DNA of 64,000 nt from Tieghemiomyces parasiticus (taxonomy: Eukaryota; Kickxellomycota; Dimargaritomycetes; Dimargaritales; Dimargaritaceae): contig JANBPT010000085.1 of assembly GCA_027575765.1 (NCBI GenBank), positions 1-64,000 on the forward strand, read 5' to 3'. The notes beneath the pieces are model-generated. The model did no database searches and was not told where the DNA came from. It saw only the letters and a list, made by a program, of their open reading frames with translations. Positions within the stretch are counted from its first letter, which is position 1; every line of letters begins with the position of its first letter. Shown here one piece after another: positions 53,288 to 64,000 of this stretch. Made by a program: the position numbers and the translations under genes.

Positions 53288-55702
53288 GATTGGAAACGTG
53301 TATCTACAATAAATGTCCTAACGGTAAATAAAGGTCGGGGAGGTCAGCCTGTATACGGCCATGAGCAGTCAGCAATCATATATAAAAATAGTTTTTCCCC
53401 TAATAAGTGTTGTTGGACAGGATCCTAAAAGCGCACAGACGATACGGAGATTGTAAAGATGTACAGAGGACTCCTATTGGTAAACGCAAAAGAGTGTTGC
53501 GTGGGACTAGTAATCGGAAGCGGTGTTTAGACTAGGTTGGGCGACGAGAACTCGGTTAGGAGGCTGGGCCCTACCTTTTTATCTGTCGCATGGTTTGGCG
53601 GCGGTATCTGTGCAGTGCTATTAGGCCCCGAGGCAATGTCCCAGGAGCTCCCCTATGGTACTGTACGGGACTATATTTCTGCTAACTGTGCGTCAGGACG
53701 GTCACGTTTAGCAGTGTGGCTCGGGTAGATGCTTATTTCGGTCCGGCATTTCCTAGTCGTTTGGCATGGGCCCGGCGGTCAGACGGCCCCAACCTATACC
53801 ATAAATCATGTAGACACATGCATTTTACTAACTGCTACCTAACGGGTTGTACTTATTAATCGACGTTCGCCTTAGGTTTCGGATTACTCCTAAGTGGTAC
53901 CCCCAAAACTTCAATGCAAACCTTTATGGGCCATTGACCATCTGGCAGGTATTTGTGGTCGGGGGAAGACCGCGCAAATTGCCGCATTAGCGACCCATAC
54001 TTTATGCAGGATGCGTGCAGTAGCGAGTCCGGCTATCATCACCAAGCCGTAGACCGTAACGAAAGCAGGGTTGATATGAGAGGTGGCACTGTAATCTACG
54101 TTTTTACGCCGATCAAGGTGCTGAAAGCGTAACAGGTATGGCTTGGAGACCATTCCCCCCTTAGTAATGGTGACAGGTGAGCGGGCAAAATCGATGGCAC
54201 AAGTATTAGCATGACCTGACGGCATAATGACAGCAGCCATCTAAGCCGCCACCGCACGTCCGTAATCCAACCGTTAGCCCCCAGTAGGCGCTGTCTACTG
54301 ATTATAAGTTGCCCCAACTAGCCTTTCAGTTAAGCTCCAAAACTAAACGGCGATTGTGCACCTTTTCCAACAGAGCCGTGGGATTCAATTTCATAGATAG
54401 CCTCCCTGATCGAGAGTATCGAGTCATAAGGCTACCTGTCGCAGGCAGTTGCCCTGCCGTCGTGGTCTTCAGTGTCGGCCTCGACCGTTCCGGGTGATCC
54501 AGGGCCCTTATATCAACCCCCAGGGGCTTTTGACGGTCCCTATTAACTTTGCGTGACCTTTAAGGCATTACATCATAGTTGATACCTTATATTGATATAG
54601 GGTAATGGAGTATACCCTGACATAAAAGGCTCTTTTAATGCCCCAGGCCTTCCACTTCCTTGTCCCTTGCCCGGTACCGCCTTGTGTCACAGTGGTTTGG
54701 GAATCCGCAGGACCACTTGGTACAACGCCACGCAACGATAGTCAACAATAGACCCTTTACCTTGACCCAGAAGTACCGGGAATTGACCAGTGTCACGAAA
54801 TTCTTGTACAGGCCCCTTGGTGTGCAAAATTAGGGGCATGTGTGGGAAATCGAGATAAGGCCACCAGTCTCCGGTGCAGCAGTAGGGCTGATACTGGGTT
54901 GTCCAGCGTACGACCAGTGAAGCGGGGACGACAAAGCTATCGGTAGAGGCGACGGTAGGTGCGAGAGCGCCCAGTACCGGGAAACCCGTACGACCGGAAA
55001 GACCAGCCGTCGAGCTGCCGGCCTGCTAATAGACGAGCCCCATATCAATTGCCAAGCGGGGAGACGCTGAGGCTAGTAGTTAAGAGACGAAAGTGGACAA
55101 AGTCAGCGCCACCGCCGAATACCAAAACAAGCATAAAGGGGAGAGGGCCCTACAATAAGATCCATATAGATATGAAGGCTAGAGGGCACCACGCCCCCGC
55201 GGCATCTAACAAGGCGCATGCCGGTGGATCAACTGGCTTGCTGGCGCCCTAGTCTTTACTCACGACCACTTACCAACGCCGTTGGGTCACCCTTACGTAT
55301 CGACTATGTCTCACGGGTAGTACGAAATTGTCTCGCCGGTGCCATCAGTCACAGACCTGCGCTGGTAATGTGTCCGGCAGCACCTAGGAGCGGTAAGGTC
55401 CCGGAAGGTGCCAATTCCAATATTCAGCAGTACAGGTTGGTATGGCTTGCTACCCCATCCGCCGTATTTTCACATGTTATTATCCCAGCCATCTTAACGC
55501 AGCTACGTTTAACAAATGCGGGGAGAAGGCATGAATGTTAAACTAATAGCAAAAGGGCGATGCAAATACAGGATCCTCGTGAACACGTAAGTTGGTGGTC
55601 AGCAGTGAGTCAGGTGGTTGACCAAGGATGCTGGTTGAAGACCGGTTGGTCGAAGGTCCATGGTGAGCTGCGACACTAACGTCAGGAGCTTGCTGGACAC
55701 GT
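53288..55702. other. Upstream of GATA gene; no gene seen
   Basis: 2.4 kb. Short frames (for example 54959-55252 plus, 53911-54240 minus) have no family features and no splice support. Confidence 0.45.
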
Positions 55703-56740
55703 TTAATGGCGAGTCTGAGTGCCGAACGACTCATTGCTGGACGAATTCTGACTGCTATTTTCAGAGATCGTGATATCGCTGAAGGATTTGCCATGACTGT
55801 GGCCGTTCACGGCCTTGGTGTCGAAGCCGTGGTAGGAGCTTCTCTCGAAATCCTTGTGGGCGGTAAATAATCCGTGACGGCCACAGCCGCTGGCGTTGGC
55901 GTAGTCGGCGACGTGGTGGGCATCGGACTGTGTGATCTGCTCGGCACTCAGTCCGCCGCTGCGGTCTCGAATATCCGCTTTAATATACTCATAGTTGCAC
56001 CTGTCATTCTTTATATGACTCTCTTCGGCGTAGACGTGGGTACCGTGATAGTCAGCGAAGTCCAAAGTGGACTACTCACTCGAATGGCTCAATCCGCTGG
56101 CGGCGTTGTGGTTATAGTGAACAGAGCTACCACCGCGGCCATAGTCGTGGCCGCTGCCTCCCCCGACCCAGCCGCCGCTTCTGTCATCAATACAGCGATA
56201 ATGGTCCGCGTTACCATAGTCATGCTCCCCGTTATGACCATCAACGCCGCCAACACCCTGACCGCTATACTCAGCTCCTCGTCCGGCGTACCTGTTGTGA
56301 CTGCTATGGTCACCGCTGCCCCACTGATAGGCCTCATGCCCCTGACCGCCGCTTTCCCATCCGTTACCACCGTGACCATGGTTGTTACCTACTTGATTCC
56401 CCCCAATGCTGCCGCGGTTATAGCTCTCGGCGCTGAACTGGGTAGTCTCACTCGCGTACTGGCTGACGCTGCTCTCGCTCTGGCTGTAATCGAAGGAGTC
56501 GCCGCGACGGTAACCATTCTCACCACCATAGCCGCTGAGACCGAGCTTTTAGTGGCCATGCTCGCCACCATACCCGTGACCATACTCTTAATCAATGGGA
56601 CAGCCGTTTTCGTCGCAATCGGGTTTGCCATTGGTGTTGTGACGGACGGCGTTGGCACTGTAGGCTTCTACTGGAGCCCCCGAGGCCTCGGCAACCATGA
56701 TTGTGGCCAGGAGGGCGGCGTAAGCGATGCTGATCTTCAT
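55703..56740 (-). pseudogene. Secreted Gly/His/Tyr-rich protein frame with three internal stops
   Basis: ATG 56738-56740 opens a clear signal peptide (MKISIAYAALLATIMVAEASG) followed by a charged, Cys-containing stretch. The same frame continues 345 codons to TAA 55703-55705 with a consistent composition: Gly/His/Tyr/Ser/Asn-rich blocks such as EYGHGYGGEHGH and SGHDYGRGGSS. It is broken by TAA at 56588-56590, TAA at 56549-56551 and TAG at 56072-56074. The 158 codons between the second and third stops are open. Splicing could in principle remove them: GTAGAA at 56671 to AG at 56546 (126 nt, phase 0), and GTAGTC at 56075 to AG at 56001 (75 nt). Both donors are weak and the supposed introns read like the same protein. 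A TATATAAA lies 205 nt upstream. Decayed gene, or a spliced or readthrough gene. Confidence 0.55.
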
Positions 56741-56945
56741 AGTGGTACCGGAGAAGCGGAAAAGCGTAAAGATCAGGCTAAGAATGACACCGAGGGTATG
56801 TAGAATGATGGATTTGAATATGGTAAGGTGGAAATATTAACGGCTCCTGGGGAACTAACGTCATGACCGGGGAAGTGGGAGGGACGCTAGGCCGGCAGTA
56901 GGTGTGGTTGTGGATGACATAGCACAGCAAGGTGGTCTTGCTAGG

Positions 56946-56953
56946 TTTATATA
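56946..56953 (-). promoter_or_regulatory. TATA box of the Gly-rich secreted frame
   Basis: TATATAAA on the minus strand, 205 nt before the ATG at 56740. Confidence 0.45.
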
Positions 56954-58470
56954 CTGTGTTTCATTTAGGAGGGAGGCTGTCAATGTCTAGCATGGTCACG
57001 AGTCAGCTTTAGCCTCTCTGGTCCTGGTGTACTAGCCACTTTTCTCTAGCAGGTAGGACTGAGCGGTTACTGTCCAAGACGCCAGTCCAGCCGACTATAG
57101 TGTCAAGGTGCGGCCCATACAATCTATACTTTGTACTGTCTGTTAGGTCTTTCTGTCCCTTAGTCCTTGAAAGGGGCCATTGGCAGGTTGGAGCTAATCC
57201 GGCATGTTGTGTAGCCCCCTTCTCATATACCTGTCACTAACCCCCCCCTACGCATGATTACTTGCCACGCAGTCGGCAGACACAGAGATACCTTGGGCTT
57301 ACGATAGCTGTGGCCACTTGAGCATGCAGTGGACCGCACTGACAATGAGTGTACATTTCTAGATCATACGCCGCCTTTACTGTGCTCGCCCACGCCAGCT
57401 TAGGCGCCCCTACTCTTGGCTGTTAGCTACAACCCGAGGGGGATAAATGTGGTAGAGCTCATTGAGAGGACGTTGCCTATTTCAGACTCGGGAGAGGTGA
57501 CTGCTAACCTCGTAAGGGGCGCTAATTGCAACTTGCCAGAGGCTTGCATTGGCACAGCAGTGGGGGAAGGGTGGCTACTGTACTGAACCTCCCCGCGCAA
57601 CAACTATATAAGTGAATGCCACTGCTCAGTAAACATTGATGACCATCAACCAAGCACAATACTGTAGTAAACTGTTACGTGGATATAAATTCCATAACGA
57701 ATCTATCTGGGCTATCCAGGGAACGTGTCGAAGCCTCCCAAGGACCGGTCAAGGCGAGACCGGTAATCCCAGTCGTGGTAGCTGTTACCGTTGGCTCCTG
57801 GATTTGTTTCGACCAACTCGGCCAGCGCGACTTGGAAACGTATGACGTCTGCATAAAGTTCCGCATCTAGCCTTTATCAGTGCATTACCTAATCATTTCA
57901 TCTGCTTCAACCTTTCCATCTCTACTCCGCTCCATGACTTCCATACTGCGGGGCCAGTATGCGCTAATTGGAATACTTCGTTCGTCCCGTAGTGTGCTAA
58001 TTTATGTGACGGTCTAGTTAGGTCTACACTGGTAAAAGATTATCGCCTACTTTCCTCTCCGTTGCCTCGACTTTGTAGCGTATGAATGTGCTTCATCGTG
58101 CCTGGTTCGTCGACAATGTCTAAATCTGGTCGTCATGCTACCAGTTCGGACTGTTTTCCACGTCGCTATCTAGCTGTAGGCGCGGGATAACCATGCTAGT
58201 AGTCCGAGTCAACTTAACATTACATTCATATGGGATTTTTCGTTACACTGCAACAGCCCAACATTATCTTTGCTTGACTGATACTTGGACGTTGTAAATC
58301 GTGGCCGAATGCCTGTGATTGGCGAGTACCCTACCATCCCCGTGAATTTGCACGAGGCGTTCATAAAATACATACGGTGGACTCGGACGCGTATGCAGAC
58401 GAGGCCAAACACGTCCTATTACTGCCCTGTTTCTGGGAGGTTAAAACTTGTACCGACGCAGACGTGTCGG
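56954..58470. other. Intergenic region; no gene seen
   Basis: 1.5 kb between the Gly-rich frame's promoter and the 3' end of the dUTPase gene. Only short chance frames. Confidence 0.45.
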
Positions 58471-59187
58471 TCACTCACTAAGCTTTCGAGCAAGCCACCC
58501 CGAGGAGCCGAATCCATCTTGACCGCGCGAAGTTTCAGGTAAATCCTGCACCTCGACCACAGGGGGCGTCTCGATTCGTTCTAGCACCAACTGAGCAATA
58601 CGATCGCCGGGCTGAATGGCAAACGGCGCGTCCCCAAAATTGAAGAGGATGACCTTGAGTTCGCCGCGGTAGTCCTCGTCCACAACCCCGGCACCGATAT
58701 CAATGAAGTGGTTCAAAGTCAGGCCGCTGCGCGGAGCGATACGGCCGTAGGTGCCATGCGGGACCTGGATAACCAGACCGGTGTTGACTAGACCACGAGA
58801 CATGGGGAGAATTTCGGCCGTGACCGCACTGTTCCAGGTGGGGCGATGTGATTACATCCACAGTACATATTAGAACAGAGTAATCATGTCCAGCCTTGTG
58901 AAGTCCTGAATGGGCCTTCAATTACACAGGTCTATACACACGGTGTGCTGGGCTTACCTGCAAAGGTCGTAACCGGCAGCGCCAGGCGAGCTTCGTACGG
59001 GCAATCGGGCCGCAGTGTGCTTGAGAATCACCCGTAGCATGGTGTTCAAGGCAGGCATGGCGATGGGTGCAGGTGTAACGGCACGACGAGGGGAGCGGCT
59101 ACGTTCCGAGTCCTCGGGGCGATCCAGGTGGGAAGCACTTCGCTTCAGTGATGTGTAGCGTGGCTGATTCGACCTAGTATCAACCAT
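58471..59187 (-). CDS. DUT1: dUTP diphosphatase (dUTPase)
   Basis: Exons 59187-58958 and 58828-58471 join in phase 2 (AG+T), giving 195 residues. dUTPase hydrolyses dUTP to dUMP and pyrophosphate and keeps uracil out of DNA. It is a trimeric beta-barrel with five motifs, all found in order: I AGYDLCSAVTAEI (spanning the intron), [24 protein letters not shown] with the catalytic Asp, [14 protein letters not shown], and [11 protein letters not shown]. Motif V usually reads RGxGGFGSTG, so it has an Asp for Gly. The protein then runs 10 residues past it (WLARKLSE), where most members end. The N-terminus has about 45 extra residues with SRSPRR and two further in-frame ATGs (MPALNTM), which could give shorter isoforms. 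Confidence 0.94.
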
Positions 59188-60130
59188 GGCCCAACTTTGA
59201 AGATGGTTGTCTATTACGCAAGCGAGGTTGGCGGATCAGCGCGGTAAAGGATGAACGCGCACCAGCTGGCGAGTATGTATGTGTGTGATCGTTACATAGA
59301 GCGCGCTGGAGGGAGTCTGCTGAGCTGACCAAACACGAGTGCTGAAGTGAAGAATTGGTACGTTCGGGGGGATTTAGGTTAAACTGGCACGAGTAGGTTG
59401 ATCACCCCTCCTCGTCCCAGGCTGCAAAGACTAACGTGTCCAGTAGAGAATAGTTACCCGGGGGTCGGTGGACGGGAAGGAGTGCAATTGGAAATTAGGT
59501 TTACTACAGCGGTGACTGCAGCCTGGCTCCTCTTTTGGTCTTTTTTTCTTACCCCTCACACTCTATGGTGGAAGTGGTGACGGAAAGTACATCCTCCACT
59601 GCCGTAGTCTGATGAACGATAAGTTGGGTCACTGATTGGCAGTCAGGACAACCACGTACGACGAATGTGGCCCAATTGACTATGAAAGCGTGGGGAGGTA
59701 GTGTAGCCAGCAAGCCGCGTGTAACTCAAAACGTTGAGGATACCAACTGTCACCTCAGGGTCAAAACAGGCCACTACAATGATCATCAGGTAAGCAGTGG
59801 ATGCTGGTAACGATCGGGAAATTACGCACTATCAGTACTATCTGATACACAGTCACAGAGCAGACACACCCTCAGCCTCCTAATATTCAACAACGACGAT
59901 AGAACATGGACTATCGACACGTGTAGAGGGGGAAGGCTACATGACAGTGATATTTATTGTGTCAAAGGCACTACGTACTTGGCTCCAACCCACTGCTCCC
60001 CTGGCCCCGTTACATGATAGGGGCACTAGGTCATTGGGTGATATCGCCTAGCGTGGATAAAATAAAATAATGCAGAGCAATACTACTGGGCGACAGAATA
60101 GTTAATCCGCCAACGCCCGTCTGGTTTTCC
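59188..60130. other. dUTPase upstream / KRR1 3' flank
   Basis: 940 bp. A minus-strand AATAAA at 59953-59958 lies about 175 nt past the KRR1 stop. No gene seen. Confidence 0.45.
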
Positions 60131-61945
<1,815 letters not shown>

Positions 61946-62833
61946 GGCGTAGCGATGGAGGGCGGTTAACTGTTGGTGCGGGGTGCTAGGGTAAACTGTC
62001 TTCGGACTGAAGCGCAAGGTAGTATCCCAGCGAAATGATGGTTATTGAATGATAAGCGGATGTGAAAACGTATGGGTGGCTCGCTACTTGGCATTTGGTT
62101 CATGAACCTGACCCAGCCTCTATCTAGCAGGAGGTCGAGAACTTCGCCCCGCCACTCAGAAAAAAAAAAAGAAATAGAATGTACATATGGTAGCTCCCCC
62201 CCTCAATGCCTGGACCTGTGTGTGCAATCGGGTCACGTGAGAATAACGTTTGGGCAGGATGCCGGGTACACCCGCCTAAAAATGCCCAAAAGGCATGGAT
62301 AGGGGATGACCACTTAGATTGATTGCCATGGCCAACCCACAGCTTACAATGTTCCTAGCAACCTTTCGTCAATGGTCCTATGTACAGTAAGGCCCAATAT
62401 CGTATACGGGGGGCTGGCTAGCCAGAATTTTACTTGTCCATTTAGAAAGAGACCTTTGGACAACGCATCAGTTGGCATCTGGCTTGGGCTGGTAGTCGGC
62501 GCTGGTCGCCGACTCGGACCTCCCCGCCTCCCCTTCTCCTCGGATTTAGGGAAGAGTTATCTCTTGCAACAGTGACCATTTGTATTGGATCCGGCGTCTC
62601 GGGTTGCCCCTCATGCCCACCCATGCGCTCCGCGCTAATGGCCCGCCAAGGTTTCTCTATAACTACCGTCAACCTATTTCCTTGATTCATGCTATGTATT
62701 TCGTTTTTGGTTTAGAAGGAAATCAATTCGAGTGGTAGGGTGGCGTGAGGGAGGGGGCAGTACTAGGACCTAAGAAAAAGAAGGCTATTCCGGGTGCTGG
62801 GTATACAACCAACCAGGGACGGTGCACTAGAAA
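61946..62833. other. KRR1 upstream / i-AAA protease 3' flank
   Basis: 890 bp. An A-run at 62160-62172 and short chance frames only. Confidence 0.45.
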
Positions 62834-64000
62834 TTACTTTGAGATGGGGTTCGGGATACTGTCCAGGGCCGGATGTTCGGGGCCAGCAATGGCGCTGGGA
62901 ACGTCGGTAGCCTTGGCGGCGGGCGTCAGGATCGGCGGTAGGGTCTTTCCCTCGAGGAGCATCTCAATGTCCTTGCCTGAGAGGGTCTCGCGTTCTAGCA
63001 GGGTGTTAGCCAGGAGCGCCAGCTGGTCACTGTGGTCAGTCAGAATGGTACGAGCCGTTTCGTAGCCGGTCAAGAGCAGTTCCCGCACCTCGCTTTCGAT
63101 GAGCTGCTTAGTGGCCGCGCTCGCATTCTCAAGTTCCTGCTCGGTAAAAGCCATGGGACCCACTTTCTCACTCATTCCGAGTTGGGTAACCATGGCCCGG
63201 GCCATGTGGGTGGCGGAAGTGAGGTCGCTGGATGCGCCTGAGGTGACATGGTCATAACCGCGGTGAAACTCCTCGCCCAACCGGCCGCCCATGCAGATGG
63301 CGATGTGAGCGTGCATTTCCTGCCGCGAGCGGTTAGTCCGGTCCATTTCGGGCAACTGCGAAACCATCCCGAGAGCCTGCCCGCGGGGCATGATAGTGGC
63401 CTTATGCAGCGGGTCGGCGCCGGGGACGTAGTAGGCCACAAGGGCATGTCCGCCCTCGTGGAACGCGGTGTTGCGCCGGTCCTTCTCGGTGATGACAGCG
63501 GACTTGCGCTCAGCACCCATCAGAATAGTGTCCTTGGCTTGCTCCAGGTTGTGCATACTGACGGCCTTGGCTCGCTCCCGGGAGGCCCGGATGGCCGCGT
63601 CATTGATCAGGTTGTGGAGGTCGGCGCCCGAAAACCCCGGGGTGCCCCGGGCGATGATGGTCAAGTCAACTTCAGGATCCAGAGTGATCTTCTTGGCGTG
63701 TAGCTTGAGAATCTCGACGCGGCCTCGTACGTCCGGTAGGGGTACGTGGACGGTCCGGTCGAACCGACCGGGCCGCACCAGAGCGGGGTCCAAAAGTTCA
63801 GGGAAATTGGTGGCACCGATGAATACTACGCCTTCGGTAGGTGAAAACCCATCGAGATCGACCAACAGCTGATTCAGGGTCTGCTTGATATGAGCCATGT
63901 CGCGCCCGCCACGGCGGCCGCCGATGGCGTCGATCTCGTCGATGAATACAATGGCCGGGGCGTGGGCCCTGGCTGCCGCAAACAGGTCCCGTACTCGCCG
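62834..64000 (-). CDS. YME1: Mitochondrial i-AAA protease (Yme1-like), C-terminal part
   Basis: 388 residues reading in from the window's right edge, so the presequence, membrane anchor and Walker A are outside. Yme1 is an ATP-dependent zinc metalloprotease of the inner membrane facing the intermembrane space. The fragment opens with RVRDLFAAARAHAP and Walker B FIDEIDAIGG. It continues with HIKQTLNQLLVDLDGF and the second region of homology (VRPGRFDR), then the protease active site HEGGH with the distal zinc ligand in GASSDLTSATHMA. The i-AAA assignment rests on IKQTLNQLLVDLDGF and the short C-terminal tail. HEGGH satisfies HEXXH; most relatives read HEAGH. No intron in this part. Confidence 0.92.
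   Translation of the reverse strand, partial: RRVRDLFAAARAHAPAIVFIDEIDAIGGRRGGRDMAHIKQTLNQLLVDLDGFSPTEGVVFIGATNFPELLDPALVRPGRFDRTVHVPLPDVRGRVEILKLHAKKITLDPEVDLTIIARGTPGFSGADLHNLINDAAIRASRERAKAVSMHNLEQAKDTILMGAERKSAVITEKDRRNTAFHEGGHALVAYYVPGADPLHKATIMPRGQALGMVSQLPEMDRTNRSRQEMHAHIAICMGGRLGEEFHRGYDHVTSGASSDLTSATHMARAMVTQLGMSEKVGPMAFTEQELENASAATKQLIESEVRELLLTGYETARTILTDHSDQLALLANTLLERETLSGKDIEMLLEGKTLPPILTPAAKATDVPSAIAGPEHPALDSIPNPISK

Noticed and set aside
55703..56740. Reassigned stop codons (UAA/UAG as glutamine)
   Set aside because: SPT6 ends in TAG, HRD3, GCV3 and KRR1 in TAA, and HAS1 and ALG2 in TGA, all at the expected family ends, so the code is standard.
55874..56803. 310-codon open frame on the plus strand, Val/Ala/Thr-rich and hydrophobic
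   Set aside because: It is the antisense of the Gly/His/Tyr-rich frame: GGN, CAY and TAY codons read backwards give NCC, RTG and RTA, hence Thr/Ala/Val/Ile. It starts with GTG and has no family features.

Overview
The window is nuclear DNA from a fungus. It carries spliced genes for eukaryotic housekeeping proteins (Hrd3/Sel1L, Spt6, Alg2, Has1, Krr1, Svp26/TEX261, dUTPase, glycine cleavage H protein, i-AAA protease), and a Gti1/Pac2 (WOPR) regulator, a family known only from fungi. Introns are mostly 120-220 nt with GTAAGT-like donors. Stops of both the TAA/TAG and TGA kinds end recognisable proteins, so the code is standard. Exons are GC-rich against an AT-richer background. I would place it among early-diverging filamentous fungi, but the sequence alone does not settle that.

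Layout. 1-582: 3' end of an unidentified gene (+). 939-4595: HRD3 (-). 5672-10702: SPT6 (-). 12048-12841: a three-exon four-TM protein (+). 13103-14817: ALG2, three exons (-). 15677-16666: Pro-rich protein with a degenerate PIP-like start (+). 17222-17992: GCV3/H protein, three exons (+). 18202-20208 and 21867-23904: two tandem class 3 lipase paralogues (-). 24972-26333: rhomboid protease (-). 29101-34731: PH-Sec7-PH Arf GEF (+). 35048-36919: HAS1 (-). 38512-39440: SVP26/TEX261, three exons (+). 39441-49548: a 10 kb gene desert ending in a long leader. 49549-50835: WOPR transcription factor (+). 52281-53287: GATA-finger protein, two exons (-). 55703-56740: secreted Gly/His/Tyr-rich frame with internal stops (-). 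58471-59187: dUTPase, two exons (-). 60131-61945: KRR1, five exons (-). 62834-64000: YME1-like i-AAA protease, 5' end cut by the window edge (-).

Most genes belong to core processes: ERAD (Hrd3), N-glycan assembly and Golgi traffic (Alg2, Svp26, Sec7), chromatin/transcription (Spt6), ribosome biogenesis (Has1, Krr1), one-carbon metabolism and mitochondrial proteolysis (H protein, i-AAA). The unusual parts are three. First, the WOPR gene lies behind about 10 kb without genes and a roughly 2 kb leader almost purged of ATG, a layout like that of Candida WOR1. Second, the lipase pair contains one member with an intact triad and one in which it is lost, both fused to long disordered N-terminal regions. 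Third, a secreted glycine-rich protein frame is broken by three in-frame stops behind an apparently good signal peptide and TATA box.

To be checked with RNA evidence: the 5' ends of HRD3 and lipase A, the leader introns of the WOPR gene, and the structure of the 55.7-56.7 kb gene.
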